Assembly: GCA_017453765.1 (NCBI GenBank)
Contig: JAFTEG010000036.1
Span: 1 to 11,438 of the forward strand
Direction of reading: 5' to 3'
From: Selenomonadaceae bacterium
Lineage (GTDB): Bacteria > Bacillota > Negativicutes > Selenomonadales > Selenomonadaceae
Length of the DNA stretch: 11,438 nucleotides
Shown: positions 1-5,268 of the stretch, in pieces
Position numbering within the stretch: the first letter of the stretch is position 1
How the letters are laid out: each line of letters begins with the position of its first letter
Program-made: the position numbers and the translations under genes
The notes under the pieces: model-generated
Told to the model about the DNA's origin: nothing
Database searches by the model: none
Seen by the model: only the letters and a program-made list of their open reading frames with translations

Positions 1-177
1 ATAGCGGCTCGCAAACAGTCCGGCAAGACACAAGCGCAAGTCGCTAAAGAAATTGGTATCGCTAAAGCCGCTTACCAAAGATACGAACGGGGTAAAGTTC
101 TACCCAATGTAATAACTGCAATTAAAATTGCAAAATCTCTCAATACACACGTTGAAAATCTTTGGAGCGCTTCATAG
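1..177 (+). CDS. XRE-family helix-turn-helix regulator, 5'-truncated by the window edge
   Basis: The frame is open from base 1 to the TAG at 175-177, giving 58 residues without a start codon, so the N-terminus lies outside the window. The fragment has the classic Cro/CI layout: a first helix ending in SGKTQAQVAKEIGI, a recognition helix AKAAYQRYERGK, then a helix ending in LNTHVENLW. This matches a compact XRE DNA-binding domain with no room for a large C-terminal domain, so it is probably a small Cro-like protein. It lies upstream of and co-directional with the early genes. In temperate phages that position suits a Cro-type switch protein better than a divergent CI repressor, but this is inference. 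Its operator is unknown; the dyads at 566-599 are possible targets. Confidence 0.85.
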   Translation: MAARKQSGKTQAQVAKEIGIAKAAYQRYERGKVLPNVITAIKIAKSLNTHVENLWSAS

Positions 178-234
178 TAATTATAAGACAACATATTAGT
201 AGTTTGCAAGAAAAATTTTTAAGGAGGCTTGTAA

Positions 235-528
235 ATGGTAGTGACGAGAGAACACGCAAACGGAATGAACCACTACACGATTAACGGCGAAAAGGTGTCG
301 CGGTCGGAATTGGAAATGCGTTGTGGCAAGTACCTTAGCGTTTACGGTATGAAGTCAATGCTCAATCGGCTTATGCACCAGAATCAAGTTATTTTGGAAG
401 TGGACAGCGCGTACACTTACGCAGGTCTGAAAGAAATGTACGCAGAGGACGAACTGGCTTGGGCAAAATTAAAAATCGCCCAGCTTGAAAAGAAACTGGA
501 CGCAATTCAAAACGCTTGCAAGGCGTAA
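235..528 (+). CDS. Hypothetical early phage protein, 97 aa
   Basis: I do not recognise a family. The ATG at 235 follows AGGAGG at 222-227 with 7 nt spacing, which makes this start strong. The first third contains a short beta-like segment (NHYTINGEKVSRSELEMR), the middle is helical, and residues about 70-92 form an amphipathic, charged helix (ELAWAKLKIAQLEKKLDAI) that could pair as a short coiled coil. There is no signal peptide, membrane segment, cysteine pair or catalytic motif, so a cytoplasmic role is likely. It sits just after the XRE gene, where temperate phages often carry small host-takeover or regulatory proteins. No function can be assigned. Confidence 0.75.
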   Translation: MVVTREHANGMNHYTINGEKVSRSELEMRCGKYLSVYGMKSMLNRLMHQNQVILEVDSAYTYAGLKEMYAEDELAWAKLKIAQLEKKLDAIQNACKA

Positions 529-565
529 TCAATCAAGGTTGAACACAGTAGCCGCACTTCTAACC

Positions 566-599
566 TAGCCGGCTATTGACTTGAATCTTGATAAGATTC
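566..599. promoter_or_regulatory. Two dyad symmetries in the 529-627 gap; possible operator or RNA hairpin
   Basis: The 99-nt gap between two early genes contains a perfect 10-bp palindrome TAGCCGGCTA (566-575) and, 7 bp on, the inverted repeat GAATCTTGATAAGATTC (583-599) with 7-bp arms around GAT. Both lie upstream of the Shine-Dalgarno site of the next gene (613-618). A TTGACT at 576-581 resembles a -35 box, but the best -10 candidate downstream (TTCTAT, 597-602) is poor and the spacing short, so a promoter is unproven. Dyads of this size are typical of phage repressor operators. The second could also form a small hairpin just upstream of the ribosome binding site. No run of T follows, so it is not an intrinsic terminator. 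Confidence 0.4.
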
Positions 600-627
600 T
601 ATCCCAAAGGAAAGGAGGTGAAGAAAA

Positions 628-1266
628 ATGACATTGACAATCCAATTCCGCGTACAAGCGGACGGTAAGCGGATCGGACGTAAGCGCCGTGAATATCGGC
701 TTGATGGCAAGGTTATCAGTGCGGAACAAGCGCAAGAGTTAATGCAGAATCCCGACGTTAAAATCGTCGACAAAACGGATCCCGCTTACATCACACTTGC
801 CTATCCCGACAATTCGACACTTAACGCAATAGCGCATACCTACGAATCAAAAATCTTCTACCGTACTGTATCGGACGCGTTGACGGCACTCCGTGAAGTT
901 GAAATGTATCTGCCTGAATTTGTAATTGACCACAGCGTATTGGTGGAAGGCGGGGTATTCGCCAGCAACAAAGACGGCGACACGTTAAAGCTTTATGACG
1001 ACCGCTTGGAAGTTTTTAAAAAGCGCGACGGCACGACAACGGTTTACACGTTTGATATTGCCGAATCCCGCTTTATCAAGGAACTTCAAAAAGTTGGTGA
1101 CACTGAAACGTTTGAAATCACGGGCGACAGCGGTATTACCTACAAGTTCGGCAAAGACTATGAACTTCTGACGCGCGATGAAGAGACGGTTCAAGGAGTT
1201 GAAACGCTTACCAATTACATTTTCAATCGCCGTAAGTCAGCAAAAAACAAAGCGCGTGCGGCGTAA
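628..1266 (+). CDS. Hypothetical phage protein, 212 aa
   Basis: No family is recognised. The ATG at 628 has AGGAGG at 613-618, 9 nt away. The first 25 residues are strongly basic and arginine-rich (QADGKRIGRKRREYRL), which could contact nucleic acid. A short helix with the pattern ISAEQAQELMQ follows. The rest is a mix of strands and helices with many acidic and hydroxyl residues, including a stretch around residues 110-165 (DGDTLKLYDDRLEVFKKRDG and onward) that reads like a beta-rich domain. The C-terminus is again basic (FNRRKSAKNKARAA). There are no transmembrane segments, signal peptide or metal-binding clusters. It is one of three unknown genes before the replication cassette and may be an early regulatory or host-interaction protein; this is a guess from position only. 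Confidence 0.75.
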   Translation: MTLTIQFRVQADGKRIGRKRREYRLDGKVISAEQAQELMQNPDVKIVDKTDPAYITLAYPDNSTLNAIAHTYESKIFYRTVSDALTALREVEMYLPEFVIDHSVLVEGGVFASNKDGDTLKLYDDRLEVFKKRDGTTTVYTFDIAESRFIKELQKVGDTETFEITGDSGITYKFGKDYELLTRDEETVQGVETLTNYIFNRRKSAKNKARAA

Positions 1267-1290
1267 AAGCACAAACAAAAAATTGATGAA

Positions 1291-1296
1291 AGGAGG
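1291..1296 (+). promoter_or_regulatory. Shine-Dalgarno site that fixes the start at 1304
   Basis: AGGAGG lies 7 nt before the ATG at 1304. The same frame is open back to an ATG at 1178, but that start would overlap the upstream gene by 89 nt, has no comparable ribosome binding site and would translate this AGGAGG as Lys-Gly-Gly. The 1304 start is therefore much better supported. Confidence 0.85.
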
Positions 1297-1303
1297 TGAA
1301 AGA

Positions 1304-1723
1304 ATGGTCAAGATGATTATGTCCTTGCCGTATAAGCTTAATGCCGATGAATTTGTTGAGTTGGCAACTACAGTAGTACTTGGGCGTTACGGAAAAAAAG
1401 GTTTTTATGACGGTCTTGCGGCGCCTCGTGTAGAGTGGTTGAAAATGGGCAATAAAGATGCTACAGCGTATGCGATTGACGCAGAGGAGATTGACCCTGC
1501 ATTTATCAGTGCGGTTGAGTATCTCGGTAAGTTTGTACCCGTAAATTTCTACTTTGTCAACGGAGATACCGTATTGGATAAAGACTATTTCAAGCCGTCA
1601 AGCACGTACTTTGAAAAAGACGGACGCTATACCAACGATACCGCAGAGGACGCCTGCGAAGAGTTTATGGAGAAATTGGAATTTCAAAAAAACCGTAAAC
1701 AGTACAAAGAAAAAAGGGCGTAA
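1304..1723 (+). CDS. Hypothetical phage protein, 139 aa
   Basis: No family is recognised. The start is chosen at 1304 because of the ideal AGGAGG upstream. The protein begins VKMIMSLPYKLNADEFVELA and continues as a small acidic alpha/beta protein with aromatic-rich segments (VPVNFYFVNGDTVLDKDYF). It ends in a charged helix and a lysine/arginine-rich tail (QKNRKQYKEKRA). No catalytic, metal-binding or membrane motif is visible. The gene begins 37 nt after the stop of the preceding unknown gene and is followed by the longest intergenic gap before the replication cassette, so it probably closes the first early transcription unit. Function unknown. Confidence 0.75.
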   Translation: MVKMIMSLPYKLNADEFVELATTVVLGRYGKKGFYDGLAAPRVEWLKMGNKDATAYAIDAEEIDPAFISAVEYLGKFVPVNFYFVNGDTVLDKDYFKPSSTYFEKDGRYTNDTAEDACEEFMEKLEFQKNRKQYKEKRA

Positions 1724-1881
1724 AAAAAAGGTCCCTTTAAACGTGGGACAAAACAGTAAGGCTCTATTAATACAATGAGATTTTAACACGTCGGTGAGGT
1801 AAATTGCAATGGAATTTTTAAAATCTACTAGATCACCGCCTAAAAAATCTAAAAAAATTTTTTGAAAGGAGTTGAAAGCTT
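1724..1881. other. AT-rich intergenic region between the early genes and the replication cassette
   Basis: This 158-nt gap starts with a run of eight A and then GTCCC (1731-1735) and GGGAC (1745-1749), a 5-bp stem with a 9-nt loop. Read on the minus strand the hairpin is followed by CTTTTTTTT, so it looks like a weak terminator for minus-strand transcripts, although no minus-strand gene is near. On the + strand no T-run follows. A TACAAT at 1771-1776 resembles a -10 box, without a convincing -35. Positions 1851-1863 are A7 followed by T6, likely intrinsically bent DNA, directly before the ribosome binding site (AGGAG, 1867-1871) of the DUF3102 gene. A promoter for the replication operon would be expected here but cannot be fixed by eye. 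Confidence 0.45.
1809..1865 (+). CDS. Possible 18-codon basic leader peptide
   Basis: An ATG at 1809 opens an 18-codon frame ending TGA at 1863-1865. The predicted peptide MEFLKSTRSPPKKSKKIF is strongly basic. GGTGAGG at 1793-1799 could serve as a Shine-Dalgarno site with 9 nt spacing. The stop lies just before the AGGAG of the DUF3102 gene, so translating ribosomes would end on that site, an arrangement seen with leader peptides and translational coupling. Such short frames arise easily by chance in AT-rich DNA, and the peptide resembles nothing I know, so this is only a candidate. Confidence 0.22.
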   Translation: MEFLKSTRSPPKKSKKIF

Positions 1882-3096
1882 ATGACAGATACAAAGGTAG
1901 TACCGGCAGAGCAGAATGTACCTGCTACCGACCTTGCGACGTTGACGGTAGAAATTAAATTTTACCTTCACCAGTCTGCACAATCCATTATCGAAGTCGG
2001 CAAGCGCTTGATTCGCGCGAAAGAAATGGTGCCGCACGGCGAATGGGCAAATTGGCTTGAAAATAATTTTCGGCTTAAAAAGACTTTGGCTCATAATTTT
2101 ATGCAAGTTGCAAAGCGTTTTGGGGATTCGTCAAATAATCAAAATTTCCGTTTGAACGGAAATTTGAACCAGACGCAATTAATTGCGATGCTTGCGTTGC
2201 CGGAAGGCGAAGAGGAAGACTTCATAGCGGCGAAAGCGGCAGAAGGTACGCCGGTAGAAGATATGACGGTAAGAAAGCTCAACGAAGAAATTCGGCAGTG
2301 GAAACAGAAGGCTGAAGACGCTGAAAAGATTTTAGCAAAGACGGAAGCCGATTTAAGCTTGCACAAAGAAATGGTAGAAGTTAGAGACGGTCAAATTAGA
2401 ACTTTGCAAGATGAAGGAATGCAGTTCATAAAAGACGCAAAGAAGAACAATGAAAAGATTGAAGAGTTAGAAGACGAGCGCGACGATCTTAAAGAGGATA
2501 TAAAGCTTAGGGATATTGAAATCCGCGAGTTAAAGCGCTCCTATGAAGACCTTAAAATCGAATTTGAAATAAGACCTGAAAAAGAAGTCGTTCCGCGTGA
2601 TTATGAAAGCCTTAAACGCGATAAAGATAGATTGGAACGCGAAGTCAAGGAATTGCAGGAACGTCCGGTAGAAGTGGCAGTTCAAAAACCTGCCGACTAC
2701 AACGCATTAAAAGAGAAAGTTTTTAAACTTGAAGGGCGCGAAGGAAATTTTAGGCGCGTATACGGCACTGTGAAAACGCTACAGACCATTATCACCGACA
2801 TTACTAATCTTGCGGCAAGACCGGGTATAAAGGAAAGCTTGAAGTATATCTACGATGACGAGCCTACGCTTTATCAAAAGGCTATTGATGAGATTGAATC
2901 TTTTAGCGCATTAATGGAGCGTATAAAGCCTTCTCAAAAATCCCGTGAAGATATGTTGGCGGAGATTAAATCTTTGCAAGCTGAATGCGGTGATAGCACG
3001 GTAAAAGATTTTGTTCAAGCGGCAGGACTTAATACAGCGAAGGAATTGAACAACGCGCAACTTGATGAATTGTTGAAACAGTTACAAAGCAGGTGA
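1882..3096 (+). CDS. DUF3102 phage protein with long coiled coil, 404 aa
   Basis: Residues about 18-125 match the DUF3102 family found in Bacillota phages and mobile elements: helices with IIEVGKRLIRAKEMVPHGEW, a short linker, then LAHNFMQVAKRF and the conserved TQLIAMLALPEGEEEDFI. This part looks like a helical, helix-turn-helix-like nucleic-acid-binding unit. Residues about 128-285 are a highly charged, heptad-rich segment typical of a coiled coil, which suggests an elongated oligomer. Residues about 354-404 form a small helical tail resembling the C-terminus of the next gene product. No catalytic site is evident; a DNA-binding or scaffold role in replication or partition is inference. The start ATG follows AGGAG at 1867-1871. 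The next gene begins 4 nt after the stop. Two strong palindromes lie inside this gene at 2142-2187. Confidence 0.85.
   Translation: MTDTKVVPAEQNVPATDLATLTVEIKFYLHQSAQSIIEVGKRLIRAKEMVPHGEWANWLENNFRLKKTLAHNFMQVAKRFGDSSNNQNFRLNGNLNQTQLIAMLALPEGEEEDFIAAKAAEGTPVEDMTVRKLNEEIRQWKQKAEDAEKILAKTEADLSLHKEMVEVRDGQIRTLQDEGMQFIKDAKKNNEKIEELEDERDDLKEDIKLRDIEIRELKRSYEDLKIEFEIRPEKEVVPRDYESLKRDKDRLEREVKELQERPVEVAVQKPADYNALKEKVFKLEGREGNFRRVYGTVKTLQTIITDITNLAARPGIKESLKYIYDDEPTLYQKAIDEIESFSALMERIKPSQKSREDMLAEIKSLQAECGDSTVKDFVQAAGLNTAKELNNAQLDELLKQLQSR
2142..2187. repeat. Tandem palindromes inside the DUF3102 gene
   Basis: The first element (2142-2165) has perfect 11-bp arms, AAATTTCCGTT and AACGGAAATTT, around a TG centre. 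After 8 bp comes a perfect uninterrupted 14-bp palindrome, CGCAATTAATTGCG (2174-2187). They fall over codons about 87-102, in a variable asparagine-rich stretch between the helix-turn-helix-like part and the conserved TQLIAMLALP segment, where coding constraint seems weak. Possible roles are an operator, a partition or replication-initiation site, or an mRNA hairpin. The function is unknown; the symmetry itself is directly visible. Confidence 0.75.
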
Positions 3097-3100
3097 AACC

Positions 3101-3544
3101 GTGAAAATCGAAATTACGTTAGATCACACCGATTTAATTGGCACCAGCGCTGACAACTTCTGCGCACTGATGTACGTGTTGCAAGGCATAGCGAAGGCTA
3201 ACCCTTTGCTTAGCGGGATTAAACCGTTTACAGAGCCTATGCCTCACTATGAAGAGCAGAAGGCAGTACACAAAGTACCGGAAAAAGAATCGGTGAAAAT
3301 TACTCCCGTTATAAAGGAAAAGCCGGAAAAAGAATCGACGGAACCCGTGAAGAAGGAAGAATCGGTGAAAAGCGGTGACTTTGACCGTAAGGCGACTATT
3401 ACAGAGGTAAAAAAAATCGTGGCGAACACTGATAAATCTGCCAATGTACGCGCCTATATTGATTCACATTTCGGCGTTAAAAAGCTGGATATGCTGACTG
3501 ATGAACAGTTGGCTGACGTTTTGAGGATGGTGAAACAGGAATGA
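3101..3544 (+). CDS. Small phage protein with charged linker and helical C-terminal tail, 147 aa
   Basis: No named family is assigned with confidence. Similar small proteins sit between DUF3102 and DUF2800 genes in Bacillota phages, sometimes with uninformative names. The start is GTG at 3101, 4 nt after the upstream stop, with only a weak AGGTG nearby, so translation is probably coupled. Residues 1-45 form a compact N-terminal unit (MKIEITLDHTDLIG onward). Residues about 50-92 are a low-complexity lysine/glutamate/proline linker with repeats of PEKES (VPEKESVK, KPEKESTE). Residues 95-147 form a helical tail ending in LTDEQLADVLRMVKQE, like the tail of the DUF3102 protein. Its stop overlaps the next ATG as ATGA. 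A tether or adaptor role is plausible but unproven. Confidence 0.75.
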   Translation: MKIEITLDHTDLIGTSADNFCALMYVLQGIAKANPLLSGIKPFTEPMPHYEEQKAVHKVPEKESVKITPVIKEKPEKESTEPVKKEESVKSGDFDRKATITEVKKIVANTDKSANVRAYIDSHFGVKKLDMLTDEQLADVLRMVKQE

Positions 3545-4689
3545 GCCACGCATTATTGGCGCCGAGTTCGGCACATCGTTGGCTGACCTGCCCGCCTTCT
3601 GCGCGTCTTGAAAAGCAGTTCCCCGACGTTGAAACAACGGCGGCGGCAGAAGGTACCTTTGCACACCTTTATGCGGAAACTACACTTCAACATTTTTACA
3701 AGCGTAGCGACGTCAATACAGAATCTCTGAAAGAGAATAAATTCTACGACGGCAATTTGGAAGAAAACGTAGCAGTTTATACTGACACCGTCATTGAGAA
3801 ATTCAACCGTGCAAAATCGAAGGATAAAGGCGCGGCACTATATCTTGAGAAGGAATTTGATTTATCGGAATTTGTTCCTGCAAGCTACGGTCACGCTGAC
3901 GCAGTTATTATTTGCGATGATTCGATTGAGGTTATCGACTTAAAGTACGGAGCAGGAGTAGCCGTCCGCGCTAAAGATAATCCCCAGTTGAGATTGTACG
4001 CATTAGGCGTTTATTCCGAACTTTCCTTTCTCTATGACGACATCAAGCAAGTTACGGTAACAATAATTCAACCTCGTAACGGCGGCATATCAAGCGACAC
4101 TTTGACGGTAGATGAACTGCTTGATTGGGGAGAAAAGATTAAGCCCATTGCGCAAATGGCGTATGTCGGCGACGGCGACTTTAAAGCCGGCGAACACTGC
4201 AAATTCTGCAAGGCGGCTAACCGTTGTAAAGCATTGGCAGAATACCAAATGAAGGCGGTTAAAACGGATTTTGACGATCCCGACTTGTTGACGGATGAAG
4301 AGCTTGTAGAAATTCTTGCCACCGCTGATGAAACCATTAAATGGCTTAACAACGTCACAGAGTATATGTTGAATGAGACGTTGCAAAACGGAAAGCGTTG
4401 GGAAGGATTTAAGCTTGTAGCCGGACGCAGTACGCGTAAGATCGTGGACGCTGAAAAAGCCGCAGAAATTTTGAAAGATAACGGCGGAACTGATGAGCAA
4501 ATTTGGAAACCGAAAGAGTTACTCGGTATTACCGCACTTGAGAAAAATTTTGGAAAAAAGAAATTGGCGGAAATGTTGAAACCGGTAATTGAAAAACCTG
4601 CGGGCGCACCTACTCTTGTACCAGTTACCGACCCGCGCGAAGAATTGCATAACGTTCAAAATGATTTTGATAAATTGGAGGAATCGTAA
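3541..4689 (+). CDS. DUF2800 family Cas4/RecB-like PD-(D/E)XK nuclease, 382 aa
   Basis: The N-terminus (LLAPSSAHRWLTCPPSARLE) and AAEGTFAHLYAE are hallmarks of the DUF2800 family, common in Bacillota prophage replication regions and related to the RecB/Cas4 nuclease domain. Catalytic candidates are H42 in the GTFAH motif, D120 (GHADAV) and D133-x-K135 (EVIDLKYG), in the spacing of a PD-(D/E)XK core. Cys17 near the N-terminus and Cys220, Cys223 and Cys229 (HCKFCKAANRC) match the one-plus-three arrangement that binds a 4Fe-4S cluster in Cas4 and AddB. It probably resects or trims DNA ends, perhaps with the SSB or SNF2 helicase. The ATG overlaps the previous stop (ATGA), and the SSB gene follows after 1 nt. 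Family placement is firm; biochemical activity is inferred from the motifs. Confidence 0.88.
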   Translation: MSHALLAPSSAHRWLTCPPSARLEKQFPDVETTAAAEGTFAHLYAETTLQHFYKRSDVNTESLKENKFYDGNLEENVAVYTDTVIEKFNRAKSKDKGAALYLEKEFDLSEFVPASYGHADAVIICDDSIEVIDLKYGAGVAVRAKDNPQLRLYALGVYSELSFLYDDIKQVTVTIIQPRNGGISSDTLTVDELLDWGEKIKPIAQMAYVGDGDFKAGEHCKFCKAANRCKALAEYQMKAVKTDFDDPDLLTDEELVEILATADETIKWLNNVTEYMLNETLQNGKRWEGFKLVAGRSTRKIVDAEKAAEILKDNGGTDEQIWKPKELLGITALEKNFGKKKLAEMLKPVIEKPAGAPTLVPVTDPREELHNVQNDFDKLEES

Positions 4690-4690
4690 A

Positions 4691-5236
4691 ATGGCTAGAA
4701 ATTTGAGACCTACGGAAGTACGCGTACCCTGCCGCATTTCCTATGCACACGTCCTTGACGTTGACAAAAACGGCAAATACTCTTGCTGCCTGCTTATCCC
4801 TAAGACGGACAAGAAAACCATTGCCGACATTAACAATGCGGTTAATGCCGCAATTCAAGACGGCAAAAGCAAGCTCGGCAACAAGGACGGCTACGTCAAC
4901 GTTAAGACGTTGAAATTGCCGCTCCGTGACGCCGACGAAGAAGGCAACACGAATAACGGCTATGAAGGTATGATGTTTTTCAACGCAAGAAATGACCGCC
5001 GTCCGCAGATTGTGAATCGCCGTTGCGAGCCTATTTTTGACGAGGATGAAATTTACAGCGGGTGCTACTGCAATGTCATGATAAATTTTTATGTCTTTAA
5101 TACAGGCAGTAATAAAGGCATTGCCGCTAGCTTAGGCAACATTCAAAAACTTAGAGACGGTGAAAATCTTGCACGCGGCAGGAGTAACGCTGAAGATGAT
5201 TTTGACGTTGAAGAGGACGAAGACGACGAACTGTAA
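4691..5236 (+). CDS. DUF2815 / Enc34-type single-stranded DNA-binding protein, 181 aa
   Basis: The sequence matches the DUF2815 family, later linked to the single-stranded DNA-binding protein of Enterobacter phage Enc34, an OB-fold protein. Characteristic parts are the N-terminal strand region (EVRVPCRISYAHVLDV), YSCCLLIPKTDKKTI, and the middle segment GYEGMMFFNARNDRRPQIV with aromatic and basic residues suited to ssDNA contact. The C-terminus is an acidic tail (residues 169-181, DDFDVEEDEDDEL), the usual partner-binding tip of SSB proteins. The start is ATG 4691 with GGAGG at 4677-4681; an upstream ATG at 4589 in the same frame is inside the nuclease gene and lacks a site. It should coat single strands made by the primase-helicase and nuclease and protect templates for the polymerase encoded next. 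Confidence 0.88.
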   Translation: MARNLRPTEVRVPCRISYAHVLDVDKNGKYSCCLLIPKTDKKTIADINNAVNAAIQDGKSKLGNKDGYVNVKTLKLPLRDADEEGNTNNGYEGMMFFNARNDRRPQIVNRRCEPIFDEDEIYSGCYCNVMINFYVFNTGSNKGIAASLGNIQKLRDGENLARGRSNAEDDFDVEEDEDDEL

Positions 5237-5268
5237 AAACTGAAATTTGATTGACGGGAGAGACGACA

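Noticed and set aside
178..234. Promoter between the XRE gene and the 97-aa gene
   Set aside because: TTGAAA at 152-157 has only TAGTAA at the right spacing as a -10 box, and other pairings have wrong spacing; not convincing enough to annotate.
1178..1303. N-terminal extension of the 139-aa protein to an ATG at 1178
   Set aside because: It would overlap the upstream gene by 89 nt and translate through an ideal AGGAGG placed 7 nt before ATG 1304.
1723..1749. Intrinsic terminator after the 139-aa gene
   Set aside because: The stem is only 5 bp and the T-run is on the minus-strand side, so it cannot terminate the + strand operon and there is no minus-strand gene for it to serve.
4068..4500. 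Minus-strand open frames of 96 and 136 codons inside the DUF2800 gene
   Set aside because: They lie wholly within a gene with a clear family match, lack ribosome binding sites, and read as the complement of its codon pattern.
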